The notes under the pieces were generated by a model. That model saw only the letters and a list, made by a program, of their open reading frames with translations, did not search any database and was not told the DNA's origin. Positions 19,208-28,507 of a stretch of 64,000 bases of DNA are shown one piece after another. Origin of the DNA: Sulfurovum xiamenensis (lineage in GTDB: Bacteria > Campylobacterota > Campylobacteria > Campylobacterales > Sulfurovaceae); the NCBI RefSeq assembly GCF_030347995.1, contig NZ_JAQIBC010000001.1, forward strand, positions 62,001 to 126,000. The letters are read 5' to 3'. Each line of letters opens with the position of its first letter. The first letter of the stretch is position 1. The position numbers and the translations under genes were made by a program.

Positions 19208-19342
19208 TTAAAATGTCATCAATAGATGCGGAGAATCCTCATCAATATTCCAACCTGCTGTGTCTGACTGCGCCATGTGATGTGCTGATACATTTGATAC
19301 CAACGCTGCTGCTAAAAGTAAAATTACTGTTAATCTTTTCAT
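19208..19342 (-). CDS. Small secreted peptide, copy 2
   Basis: A 44-residue paralogue of the downstream gene, with signal peptide MKRLTVILLLAAALVSNVSA and cleavage after VSA. The mature segments HHMAQSDTAG and NIDEDSPHLLMTF are the same as copy 1 except Trp for Leu between them and no final Tyr. The leader peptides have diverged much more than the mature part, which points to selection on the secreted product. GAAAGGAT precedes the ATG, as in copy 1. The longer frame upstream to 19453 has no such site. Confidence 0.72.
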   Translation of the reverse strand: MKRLTVILLLAAALVSNVSAHHMAQSDTAGWNIDEDSPHLLMTF

Positions 19343-19468
19343 TTGAATCCTTTCTTTTGTAAAGATGAGGAAGTATAAAATAAAAGTATGAAGAGAGTGT
19401 GAAATATATCGGAGAGTTGAATGTAAGGACCACAGCCTAGATACTGTGATCACTTGAAAAGAAAAAGC

Positions 19469-21064
19469 TTACTGTTCGTGTTGTTCCACAAACTCCTCAT
19501 AACCACCCTCAAAATCGATCACAGTTCCATCTTCATTGAGTTTGATGATACGGTTTGCAAATGCATCGATGAGCTCTCTATCGTGAGAGACACAGATCAC
19601 ACCACCTTGGTAATTATGTAATGCTTCACCTAAAGCAACGATCGCTTCAAGGTCCAAGTGGTTGTTTGGCTCATCCATCACAAGAAAGTTCGAGGCATCC
19701 ATCATCATTTTAGACATCATGACACGGTGTTTTTCTCCACCCGAACATGCATCAATTTTCTTTTTCTGTTCTTCACCGCTAAAAAGCATACGACCCAATG
19801 TTTTTCTGATATCATCGATATGCCATTTAGGGTCAAATCCCTGTATCCACTGTGGCAATTCTTCATCGCCTACGACAAGGTCTGTCGTATTTTGCGGGAA
19901 ATAACTGGTGGTAATGGTCTGTCCCCATTTAAACGTACCTGCATCAGGTTCAGTCTCTCCCATGAGAATTTTAAGGAGTGTTGTTTTACCTGCACCATTG
20001 GTACCGATAAGAGCAATCTTGTCACCTTTGTTTACCTTGAAAGTAAGATTTTCAAAGACTGTCTCTCCATCATAGCTTTTAGAGAGTCCTTCTACTTCAA
20101 GGACCTCATTACCGATCTCTCTATGTGCCTTGAACATAATAGAAGGGTCACGTCTTGAAGAGAGTTTGATCTCACTGACATCCAGTTTATCCAATTGCTT
20201 TTGACGACTTGTTGCTTGTTTTGCTTTCGAGGCATTCGCAGAGAATCTGGCAATGAACTTTTCAAGCTCTTCTTTCTCTTTCAGCGCCTTACCTCTATCT
20301 GCTTCTGCCTGTTTTGCTATAAGGTTAGCCGCAATGTACCACTCATCATAGTTCCCTGTGAACTCACGGATGTTTTGGAAGTCAAGGTCAAGAATGTGCG
20401 TCACGACACCGTTAAGAAAGTGTCTGTCGTGAGAGATCACAAGCAGTGTACCTTCATGACGTTTCAGTTCATTTTCCAACCAAGTAATCGTATCCATATC
20501 AAGGTTGTTCGTAGGCTCATCAAGCAGGAGGACATCTGGCTTCAAGAAAAGTACCTGTGCCAATAAGATCTTAAACTTGTCCCCACCCGTCAGTGTAGAC
20601 ATAAGCTCATCATGTTGTGATGCGGGAAAACCTAAAGCTTCAAGCAGTTTTTCTATCTTGACATCAGATTCATAGGTAGGGTCTTCATCTGCACAGATCA
20701 TTTCAAGTTCAGCCAAACGGTTATTGACCTCATCACTCTCAAAGTCACCTTCCATATAGAGTTTTTCTTTCTCTTTTTGTGCATCAAAAAGTTTTTTGTT
20801 TCCATAGAGTACAGCATCTTTGAGCGTATAGTTTTCAAATGCATACTGGTTTTGACCCAAAACACCCAGTTTGAGTCCTGGCTGAAGCTGCACTTCACCA
20901 TCACTTGGTTCTATCTCACCTGAAAGAATTTTGAGGAATGTTGACTTCCCTGCTCCATTTGCCCCGATCAAGCCATAACGTTTACCGGCATCTAAAGTGA
21001 TATTGATCTTATCAAAAAGCACTCTTTTTCCATAGCGCTGAGTTAAATTAACTGTACTAAGCAT
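19469..21064 (-). CDS. ABC-F family ATPase (YbiT-like)
   Basis: A cytosolic 531-residue protein with two ATP-binding cassettes and no membrane helices, of the ABC-F class that acts on ribosomes. The first cassette has GANGAGKST near residues 37-45 and an altered signature LTGGDKFK, with LLDEPTNNLD. The linker is charged (about residues 245-305). The second cassette has GTNGAGKTT, CSGGEKHRV and VMDEPNNHLDLEA. The overall pattern fits the YbiT subgroup. The precise role (translation factor or resistance) is not decidable here. Confidence 0.88.
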   Translation of the reverse strand: MLSTVNLTQRYGKRVLFDKINITLDAGKRYGLIGANGAGKSTFLKILSGEIEPSDGEVQLQPGLKLGVLGQNQYAFENYTLKDAVLYGNKKLFDAQKEKEKLYMEGDFESDEVNNRLAELEMICADEDPTYESDVKIEKLLEALGFPASQHDELMSTLTGGDKFKILLAQVLFLKPDVLLLDEPTNNLDMDTITWLENELKRHEGTLLVISHDRHFLNGVVTHILDLDFQNIREFTGNYDEWYIAANLIAKQAEADRGKALKEKEELEKFIARFSANASKAKQATSRQKQLDKLDVSEIKLSSRRDPSIMFKAHREIGNEVLEVEGLSKSYDGETVFENLTFKVNKGDKIALIGTNGAGKTTLLKILMGETEPDAGTFKWGQTITTSYFPQNTTDLVVGDEELPQWIQGFDPKWHIDDIRKTLGRMLFSGEEQKKKIDACSGGEKHRVMMSKMMMDASNFLVMDEPNNHLDLEAIVALGEALHNYQGGVICVSHDRELIDAFANRIIKLNEDGTVIDFEGGYEEFVEQHEQ

Positions 21065-21172
21065 TTATCATCCTTGTAAATAATTATCGGCATTTTAACA
21101 TAATGGTCTGAAAGTGCCAGAAAGTATGGGGTAAAGGGCCTTTAGAGAAGAAAACCCTTTAGATGAGGGAGA

Positions 21173-21523
21173 TCAATCAAGCAGATCTATAATATTCTCT
21201 ATAGGACGACCGATAGCCGCTTTGCCATCTTTGATGACAATAGGTCTCTCTATGAGCTTAGGATTTTCCACCATCGCTTCTATGAGTTTCTCCTCATCTG
21301 TCTCTTCTTTTAAATTCAACTCTTTATAGATCGCTTCTTTGGTCCTCATCAGTTCTCTAGCAGAGATATCCAGCATTTTAAGCACTGCTTTGAGTTCCTC
21401 TTTGCTCGGAGGTGTATCCAGGTATTTCACTACCTCTGCTTCAACACCTTTCTCTTCTAAAAGTGCCGCAGCATTTCTTGATTTTGAGCATCTTGGGTTA
21501 TGCCATATGGTTACATTTGCCAT
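21173..21523 (-). CDS. ArsC-family arsenate reductase-like protein
   Basis: A 116-residue thioredoxin-fold protein of the glutaredoxin-dependent ArsC family. The N-terminal TIWHNPRCSKSR holds the catalytic Cys12, and ERPIVIKDGKAAIGRP carries the downstream Arg. This is the ArsC pattern rather than Spx/YffB. It starts 26 nt inside the ppk2 gene, so the two are probably co-translated. No other ars genes are present, so a general redox or phosphate-related role is possible. Confidence 0.85.
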   Translation of the reverse strand: MANVTIWHNPRCSKSRNAAALLEEKGVEAEVVKYLDTPPSKEELKAVLKMLDISARELMRTKEAIYKELNLKEETDEEKLIEAMVENPKLIERPIVIKDGKAAIGRPIENIIDLLD

Positions 21524-22346
21524 AGTATTCTCCTTTATTATGTAATTTAGCTATTTTTTTATCTACCCCGTTAATGAGACGTTTATCTTTGCCTTTATAA
21601 GGTATGTTCGAAAGCAAGTATCGAATTGCATTGAGACGTGCTCTTTTTTTATCGTTGGCATCCAGCTCGCACCATGGAGCATGCTCTGTACCGGAGAGTT
21701 TGAACATTTTATCACGTAGTATGGCATACGTGTCATAGGCATCCAGTGAGAGGTAGTCCAATTTAGAGAGTTTCCATCCTTTAAGCGGATCATTTTCTCT
21801 GTCTTTGAGACGGTTTTTTTCTGTTTCATGCGTAATGTTCAGATAAAATTTGAAAATGAGCACACCGTCATCTATCAGCATCTCCTCCACACCGTTCACC
21901 TGACGGTAAAAGTGGTCGTGTTGTTCTTGTGTACAGAAACCGAAGACCTGTTCTATCCCGGCTCTGTTGTACCAGCTTCTATCAAAAAAAACGATCTCAC
22001 CCGCATTAGGTATCTGTTTTAAGTGACGCTGGAAATACCACTGTCCCAACTCTTTGGAGTTTGGTTTGGGCAGTGCGACCGAACGCGCTTCTCTTGGATT
22101 GAGATAGTTGTTGAACTCTTTAATGGTGGAGCTTTTCCCTGCCGTATCCATACCTTCAAAGATGACTAAAAGTCTTTTTCCATGGTCGATCACCCATTTT
22201 TGAAGTTTGACCAGTTCATACTGAAGCCTAAGAGACTCTTTTTCATAAAATTCCCGTTCTATCTTTCCAGATTTTTTAAAGACTTTGGAAGGCTTCTCAT
22301 GATACTCAGGAAGATCTTTTGTATAATGGATCTTTTGTCTAGTCAT
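21498..22346 (-). CDS. ppk2: Polyphosphate kinase 2
   Basis: Transfers phosphate between polyphosphate and nucleotides. The 282-residue single-domain protein carries Walker A FEGMDTAGKSSTIKEF, Walker B FFDRSWYNRAGIEQVFGF, and the lid segment ENDPLKGWKLSKLDYLSL with conserved Arg and Lys. The length fits one-domain PPK2, usually favouring nucleoside diphosphate phosphorylation. It overlaps rmuC by 8 nt upstream and the arsC-like gene by 26 nt downstream. Confidence 0.93.
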   Translation of the reverse strand: MTRQKIHYTKDLPEYHEKPSKVFKKSGKIEREFYEKESLRLQYELVKLQKWVIDHGKRLLVIFEGMDTAGKSSTIKEFNNYLNPREARSVALPKPNSKELGQWYFQRHLKQIPNAGEIVFFDRSWYNRAGIEQVFGFCTQEQHDHFYRQVNGVEEMLIDDGVLIFKFYLNITHETEKNRLKDRENDPLKGWKLSKLDYLSLDAYDTYAILRDKMFKLSGTEHAPWCELDANDKKRARLNAIRYLLSNIPYKGKDKRLINGVDKKIAKLHNKGEYYGKCNHMA

Positions 22347-23889
22347 CTTTATCTCCTTTCAACCCTTTAGGGATATGCTTGTTTGTCTGTGCACCCATTT
22401 CTTTGAGTTGTTCTACTTGTCTTACAAGGTTTCCTTTACCGTCACTCAATTTGTTTCGTGCTGCAGAGAAACTGCTCTGTATACCGTCGATCTGCTTGGA
22501 TATCTTCATCAAGTCTTCAGAGAAACCGACAAACTTGTCATACATAGCACCTGCTCTTCTGGCAATCTCTTGCGCATTTTGATTTTGACGTTCATATTTC
22601 CAAACATTTTCAACCGCTCTCATTGCTACCAGCAGCGTTGTCGGTCCGACAAGCAATATCTTATTTTTGAAGGCATTGTCATAAATACTGCTGTCATGCT
22701 CGAGTGCCACAGCCAGTGCACCTTCTATAGGCATAAACATGAAGATGAAATCTAAGGTATTGACTTCTTTAAGTCGTTCATAGTTCTTATTGGCAAGTCC
22801 TTCGACATGCGCTCTGATGGAATTTAAGTGTGTCGTAAGATGCAGTGCCCTTGTATCATCATCTGCTGCATTCACAAAACGTTCATACGCCACAAGTGAT
22901 GTTTTTGCATCTATGATCACATCTCGATTGTCAGGCAGATGGACCACCACATCGGGGCGTAAGATCTCATTGTCATCCGTACGCAGACTCACTTCACGTT
23001 CAAACTCAAACCCTTTACGGAGTCCGGAAGCTTCTAATACATTTTCAAGTACCATTTCACCCCAGACCCCTTGCTGTTTGCTGTCCCCTTTCAATGCGTT
23101 GGTCAGATTGATCGCATCTTTGCTTATCTTTTTGTTGAGCTCTTTGAGTGAATTGATCTCATTTTTCAACACTGCCCTCTCCTGGCTCTCACTATTGTAG
23201 GTGTCCGCTACTTGTTTTTTAAACTCTGAGATCTGTGTTTGAAGCGGTTTGATCATGTTATCTAAGTTCTCTTTTGAGAATTCTGCAAACTTTTGGGAAT
23301 TTCCGTCAAAGACTTTTTTAGCCAGTGCTTCCAACTCATCTTTGATCTCTTTTTTATGGTTGAGCATCATCTCTTTTTGAGAAGAGGCATGTCTCTCTTC
23401 ACTCTCAAGTTTCATCAGTAAACGTGCATTGTTCGTACGGTACTTACTGTTCTCTTCAAGAATAGTGTCTTGACGATCTTTGAGGGTATTATACTCCTCC
23501 AAGAGTGCTGCATGTCTCTCTTCTGCACTCTCAAGCTTGGCCTTGACCTGACTGAGCTCTTTTTCCAGTTCATTGTATTTTCCCTGCAGTGTGTGCAGTC
23601 TTTCATTGGTGGAAGTCAGTGTCTCTTTCGTCTCTGCAAACTGTTGCAACTCCTGCTCATTGCTTGCATTTTTGATCTTATAGGCTTGAAGTTCATGTTC
23701 CAATGCAGAGATATATTCCGCTTTCTCCTGGTTATCCACCTTGGTGTTCCAAAATCTGTCTTTGTATATTTTGACCTTCATAGCAGAAACCACAACGACA
23801 AGCACAATGACCAAGAGTACGACCAGTGCCAAACCTGCCATCAGCATCAATGTAGAATCATTCTCTATTTTCATCACTAACTCTTGCAT
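22339..23889 (-). CDS. rmuC: RmuC family DNA recombination protein
   Basis: A 516-residue protein of the RmuC family, linked to limiting recombination at inverted repeats. It has an N-terminal membrane anchor (about residues 13-37, LMLMAGLALVVLLVIVLVVVVSA) and a long coiled coil to about residue 200. The RmuC domain follows, with KGDSKQQGVWGEMVLENVLE and RPDVVVHLPDNRDVIIDAKTSL (PD-(D/E)xK-like core), then FMPIEGA. AAGGATAAGT precedes the ATG. It starts 3 nt after the lolA stop. Confidence 0.92.
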   Translation of the reverse strand: MQELVMKIENDSTLMLMAGLALVVLLVIVLVVVVSAMKVKIYKDRFWNTKVDNQEKAEYISALEHELQAYKIKNASNEQELQQFAETKETLTSTNERLHTLQGKYNELEKELSQVKAKLESAEERHAALLEEYNTLKDRQDTILEENSKYRTNNARLLMKLESEERHASSQKEMMLNHKKEIKDELEALAKKVFDGNSQKFAEFSKENLDNMIKPLQTQISEFKKQVADTYNSESQERAVLKNEINSLKELNKKISKDAINLTNALKGDSKQQGVWGEMVLENVLEASGLRKGFEFEREVSLRTDDNEILRPDVVVHLPDNRDVIIDAKTSLVAYERFVNAADDDTRALHLTTHLNSIRAHVEGLANKNYERLKEVNTLDFIFMFMPIEGALAVALEHDSSIYDNAFKNKILLVGPTTLLVAMRAVENVWKYERQNQNAQEIARRAGAMYDKFVGFSEDLMKISKQIDGIQSSFSAARNKLSDGKGNLVRQVEQLKEMGAQTNKHIPKGLKGDKDD

Positions 23890-23891
23890 AC

Positions 23892-24413
23892 TTATCCTTG
23901 AATCATGTCATAGTCTATAGGGTAATTACATTTCATGCTTTGTGCAGGTAAATTTCCTTTTCCATACTTCATCTGTTTGAAGAGTATCTGTACTTTGTTA
24001 TCCAGATCATCAAAATACGCGATACTGTGTAGTTTTTGTTGCGCGTCGACCTGTATGGTGTATTGTTTGTTTTCATACTCTGCTACATAGATATTTTTAC
24101 TGTGCAGTTTTGCCTGTTTAACTATCTTAGCGATATTGATACCGTTTGAGATACGATAGGCAGAGACCTGCTCGAGATCATGATCTACCACAAGCAGCTC
24201 CAAGCCATCACTACACACCTCTTTTTTTGTAGGTTCTCTATAGCTCCATTTGAACAGTGTTTCATTTGAAAAACGTACTTTACCACTGTAGGTGATCACT
24301 TTGTTTTTTGTATTGGTGATTGTCTGTATGAAATCTGCCTGGAAATTTTCTGGCAGTTCTATGCTTGCAGAGAGCAGAGAAGATGCCAATAACAGTAACG
24401 ATAATAGTCTCAT
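23892..24413 (-). CDS. lolA: LolA-like outer-membrane lipoprotein carrier
   Basis: Periplasmic chaperone that ferries lipoproteins to the outer membrane. The 173-residue protein has a signal peptide (RLLSLLLLASSLLSA) and the family pattern: an early ADFIQT strand, YSGKVRFSNETLFKWSYREP, and a C-terminal half with IAYFDDLDNKVQILF. A LolC/E-type permease lies 3 kb away beyond secA, so lipoprotein sorting and export genes sit together. It faces secA across a 200-bp divergent gap. Confidence 0.88.
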   Translation of the reverse strand: MRLLSLLLLASSLLSASIELPENFQADFIQTITNTKNKVITYSGKVRFSNETLFKWSYREPTKKEVCSDGLELLVVDHDLEQVSAYRISNGINIAKIVKQAKLHSKNIYVAEYENKQYTIQVDAQQKLHSIAYFDDLDNKVQILFKQMKYGKGNLPAQSMKCNYPIDYDMIQG

Positions 24414-24613
24414 TCTTTTCCTTTTAAATGAACACTCTGATTCACCTTATGTTCATGTTGAAATATACCAAAATAGCACTTGTACCGTGTTAATATCTGT
24501 CATATTGTCATAAAATTGTGAAACAAGCGTGTGGGGTACTCACCTTTTCTTAACGGAATATTAATCGCTATTTGGATAAAATAATCACAATTTATGCAAA
24601 GGCACAATCTACA

Positions 24614-27253
24614 ATGATAAAAAGCGTACTCAAACTCTTTGGCACACAAAATGACAAGATCGTAAAGAACTATCTCAAAAAAGTAAAAATCATCAATCAA
24701 CTTGAAGCACAATATGAAGCTTTGGATGATGAAGCACTCAAAGCTGCATTTGAAACACTTAAAAATGAAGTACAAAGTGGCACTAAAACACTGAATGATG
24801 TACTCTATGATTCTTTTGCTATCACCAGAGAAGCTGCGAAACGGGCTTTAGGTATGAGACATTATGATGTACAGATGGTCGGGGGATTGGTACTCAACGA
24901 CGGGAACATCGCAGAGATGAAGACAGGTGAAGGTAAAACACTTGTAGCGACACTGGCAGTTGTCCTCAATGCGATGACAGGCAAAGGTGTACATGTCGTA
25001 ACGGTCAATGACTACCTTGCGAAAAGAGACTCTGAAGAGATGGGTCAACTCTATGAATTCCTAGGTTACAGCGTAGGATGTATCACCACAGACATCCATG
25101 ATGATATGGGTAGAAAAGCGCAGTACGATGCGGATATCACCTATGGAACGAACAATGAATATGGTTTTGATTACCTTCGTGACAACATGAAAGTAAGAGT
25201 GGAAGAGAAAGTACAGCGTGAACACCATTTTGCCATAGTCGATGAAGTTGACTCCATCCTGATAGATGAGGCAAGAACACCGCTGATCATCTCGGGACCT
25301 ACACAACGTGACCACAACCATTATGCCCAGGCAGATGCCATCGCTAAGCAGATGAAGCGTGGAAAAAAAATAGAGACAAAACCGGGTGAACCAGAGCAGA
25401 CTACGGGTGATTTCATCGTTGATGAAAAAAACAGAACGATCATTATGACAGAAGACGGGCTCCAAAAAGCACAAGATCTCTTTGAAGTGGAAAACCTTTA
25501 CAGTCTTGAAAATGCTGTCCTCTCTCATCACCTTGACCAGGCACTTAAAGCACACTATATCTTTGAAAAAGATGTCGACTATGTCGTACAGAACAATGAG
25601 ATCATTATCGTGGATGAATTTACAGGAAGACTCTCTGAGGGGCGTAGATATTCTGAAGGATTGCACCAGGCACTTGAAGCCAAAGAAAATGTGGAAGTGC
25701 AGGAAGAGTCTCAAACACTGGCTGAGATCACCTATCAAAACTACTTCAGACTCTATGACAAGCTTGCCGGTATGACAGGTACAGCACAGACTGAAGCTAC
25801 GGAATTCTCACAGATCTATAACCTGGATGTTATCTCTATACCGACCAATGTGCCTGTTGCCAGAATAGACAAAAATGACCTGATCTACAATACAGAACGT
25901 GAAAAGCTGGACGCTGTAGTAAGAAGGATCAAAGAGCTCAATGAAAATGGACAGCCGGTACTCATAGGTACAGCTTCCATTGAAAAATCTGAAATGATCC
26001 ATGAGAGACTCAAAAAAGAGAAGATCGCTCATAATATCCTCAATGCAAAAAACCATGCACAAGAAGCAGAGATAATCGTCAATGCAGGACAAAAAGGTGC
26101 GGTAACCGTTGCAACGAATATGGCAGGACGTGGGGTAGATATCAAGATCGATGATGAAGTAAGAAGCCTTGGCGGACTAGTGATACTTGGTACAGAGCGT
26201 CATGAGAGTAGACGTATAGACAATCAGCTCAGAGGTCGTTCAGGACGTCAGGGGGATCCGGGAGAGAGTCAGTTCTTCCTCAGTCTTGATGACAATCTAC
26301 TTCGTATCTTCGGAGGAGAAAAGATCAGAAATATCATGAACAGACTTGGGGTTGAAGAGGGAGAATACATCGACTCCAAAATCGTAACACGTTCTGTAGA
26401 GAAAGCACAGAAAAAAGTAGAGAACCAACACTATGAGTCAAGAAAACATATTTTGGAATATGATGATGTGGCCAACCACCAAAGAAAAGCGATCTATGCC
26501 TTTAGAAACCAACTTCTCGACCCAGAGTTTGATATTGCTGCCAAGATCAAAGAGAACCGTGCAGAATATGTAGACTACCTTTTAGGAGAAGCTGAGATCT
26601 TTGCAGGGATGCCTACAGAAGATTTTGATGTCGAGAGACTCGCTGCATTGATCAAGGAAGAGCTGCGTATTGAAGTGCAAAGTGAGCAGTTCAAAGACAA
26701 AGAAGTAGAAGCGCTTACTGCAATGATCACAGAGATGATGGAGAACCTCTATGAACGCAAAATGTCGCAGATCGATCCAGAACAAAGACAAGAGATAGAA
26801 CGTATCTTATACCTTCAGGTACTTGACCCTCAATGGAGAGACCACCTTTATGAAATGGATGTGCTTAAAACAGGTATCGGGCTCAGAGGCTACAATCAAA
26901 AAGACCCATTGACCGAGTATAAACAAGACAGTTATAAACTCTTTACAGATCTTGTCTCACGTATCAAAATAGAAGCTGTGAAGGTACTTCAGCTTGTACA
27001 ATTTGACTTTGAGTCTCCTGAAGAAGAAGAAGCTGCAGTGGAACATATCAGAGAAGAGTTAGAGAACGATGTTGCAAATACGACACTTAACCAGTCTTAT
27101 GAAGAGGGTGTCATTGCTGAAGATTCCTCAAAACTCAAGCCTATTACAGGATCGAAAAAACCTAAAAGAAATGATCCGTGTCCATGTGGGTCAGGTAAAA
27201 AATATAAAAACTGTTGTGGACAGAGCGGGCCTAAAAAAGGTCTCTTGGCATAA
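24614..27253 (+). CDS. secA: Preprotein translocase ATPase SecA
   Basis: Motor ATPase of the Sec export pathway, about 879 residues. Visible motifs are Walker [14 protein letters not shown], Walker [32 protein letters not shown], and [18 protein letters not shown]. The C-terminal zinc motif [13 protein letters not shown] binds SecB or ribosomes. I place the start at the ATG at 24614 ([10 protein letters not shown]). An upstream TTG in frame adds residues unlike SecA. The stop overlaps the next ATG (TAATG). Confidence 0.96.
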   Translation: MIKSVLKLFGTQNDKIVKNYLKKVKIINQLEAQYEALDDEALKAAFETLKNEVQSGTKTLNDVLYDSFAITREAAKRALGMRHYDVQMVGGLVLNDGNIAEMKTGEGKTLVATLAVVLNAMTGKGVHVVTVNDYLAKRDSEEMGQLYEFLGYSVGCITTDIHDDMGRKAQYDADITYGTNNEYGFDYLRDNMKVRVEEKVQREHHFAIVDEVDSILIDEARTPLIISGPTQRDHNHYAQADAIAKQMKRGKKIETKPGEPEQTTGDFIVDEKNRTIIMTEDGLQKAQDLFEVENLYSLENAVLSHHLDQALKAHYIFEKDVDYVVQNNEIIIVDEFTGRLSEGRRYSEGLHQALEAKENVEVQEESQTLAEITYQNYFRLYDKLAGMTGTAQTEATEFSQIYNLDVISIPTNVPVARIDKNDLIYNTEREKLDAVVRRIKELNENGQPVLIGTASIEKSEMIHERLKKEKIAHNILNAKNHAQEAEIIVNAGQKGAVTVATNMAGRGVDIKIDDEVRSLGGLVILGTERHESRRIDNQLRGRSGRQGDPGESQFFLSLDDNLLRIFGGEKIRNIMNRLGVEEGEYIDSKIVTRSVEKAQKKVENQHYESRKHILEYDDVANHQRKAIYAFRNQLLDPEFDIAAKIKENRAEYVDYLLGEAEIFAGMPTEDFDVERLAALIKEELRIEVQSEQFKDKEVEALTAMITEMMENLYERKMSQIDPEQRQEIERILYLQVLDPQWRDHLYEMDVLKTGIGLRGYNQKDPLTEYKQDSYKLFTDLVSRIKIEAVKVLQLVQFDFESPEEEEAAVEHIREELENDVANTTLNQSYEEGVIAEDSSKLKPITGSKKPKRNDPCPCGSGKKYKNCCGQSGPKKGLLA

Positions 27254-28479
27254 TGTCCACGCCTGCCAGAATCTCCTCGCCTAATACAAAGTTCATTAGG
27301 CATATCATTAAACACTATCTCAAATACGATAAAGAGAACCCTTTTATCTTTATCTCTGCCATGTTGGCTTTCTTGGGTATTGCTGCAGGTGTGATGGTAC
27401 TGATGATCGCTATGGGGATCATGAATGGGACACAAAAAGAGTTTACCAAAAAACTTTTTGTGATGAACTACCCTCTTACCATACTTCCATTGGAAGAAAA
27501 TGCCGTTAATGATACCCTCATAGCATCACTGAAAGAACAATTCCCCCACCTTCAATTCAGTCCCTATTACACCACACAGGTCATCACGAAAAATGACGGT
27601 GCTGTGCAAGGCTCTTTGGTCTACGGTGTGGATTTCGATAAAGAGAGCAAGATCAATGCTATCTTTAAAGAAGCAACAGGCCATGAAACAAGCAAATTCA
27701 GAGTGGTGATAGGTGAAGGACTCTCTTTTGAGATGAATGCCCCTAAAGGTGAAAAGGTCACACTGTACTTTTCAGAACAGCAGGCAATAGGCTTTGGAAC
27801 CATGCCGCTTCAAAAACGTTTTATCGTCGATGGTGTTTTCAAATCCGGTCTTAAAGCCTATGACAAAGCGATTATGTACACTTCTTTAGAAGCATTTGAA
27901 AAACTGCTTGATCGAAAGCATGGAAGCTATGACGGTCTGCATATCTATACAGAAAATCCTCTCGATGAAATAGATGCTATACGAAGTGAATTACCTGAAA
28001 TGGTCGTCATAGAAGGGTGGTGGCAGCAGAACGGAAATTTCTTTGCAGCCATGGAAATGGAGAAGAAGGCTCTTTTCCTGGTGTTACTGCTCATCATCCT
28101 TGTAGCCTCACTCAATATCATCTCCTCTTTGCTTATGACAGTGATGAGCCGAAGAAGAGAGATCGCCCTGATGCGTACACTTGGTGCCACCAAGGTAGAG
28201 ATCAAAGCGATCTTCTTTCGGTTAGGGCTTATTATAGGAAGTACAGGTATCGTAGCGGGTACCCTACTTGGCGGACTTGGAATCTGGATACTCACCACTT
28301 TTGACATCATCTCTATGCCTGCGGATGTGTACGGTACTTCAAAACTGCCCGTGGATCTCACCTTCAATGATTTTGGATTGATCATTTTGGGTACAAGTAT
28401 CATTATACTGCTTTCAGCCCTCTATCCTGCAAAAAAAGCATCTCAGACGGATCCTTTGACTGTACTCAGAAATGAATAG
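27253..28479 (+). CDS. LolC/LolE-type ABC transporter permease
   Basis: A 408-residue inner-membrane permease of the LolC/E (FtsX-fold) family, which extracts lipoproteins and passes them to LolA. The N-terminal helix region is FIFISAMLAFLGIAAGVMVLMIAMGIMNG, with a large periplasmic domain in between. Three C-terminal helices begin with ALFLVLLLIILVASLNIISSL, then SRRREIALMRTLGATK. The ATG shares a base with the secA stop. No LolD ATPase is in the window. A single permease gene suggests the homodimer-type (LolF-like) arrangement. Confidence 0.87.
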   Translation: MSTPARISSPNTKFIRHIIKHYLKYDKENPFIFISAMLAFLGIAAGVMVLMIAMGIMNGTQKEFTKKLFVMNYPLTILPLEENAVNDTLIASLKEQFPHLQFSPYYTTQVITKNDGAVQGSLVYGVDFDKESKINAIFKEATGHETSKFRVVIGEGLSFEMNAPKGEKVTLYFSEQQAIGFGTMPLQKRFIVDGVFKSGLKAYDKAIMYTSLEAFEKLLDRKHGSYDGLHIYTENPLDEIDAIRSELPEMVVIEGWWQQNGNFFAAMEMEKKALFLVLLLIILVASLNIISSLLMTVMSRRREIALMRTLGATKVEIKAIFFRLGLIIGSTGIVAGTLLGGLGIWILTTFDIISMPADVYGTSKLPVDLTFNDFGLIILGTSIIILLSALYPAKKASQTDPLTVLRNE

Positions 28480-28507
28480 ATAATCGTCTCTTCATGAGAC
28501 ACCATAC

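Noticed and set aside
21065..21172. Intrinsic terminator between the arsC-like gene and the ABC-F gene
   Set aside because: Only a 6-bp AAAGGG/CCCTTT stem with a long loop is visible; too weak to call.
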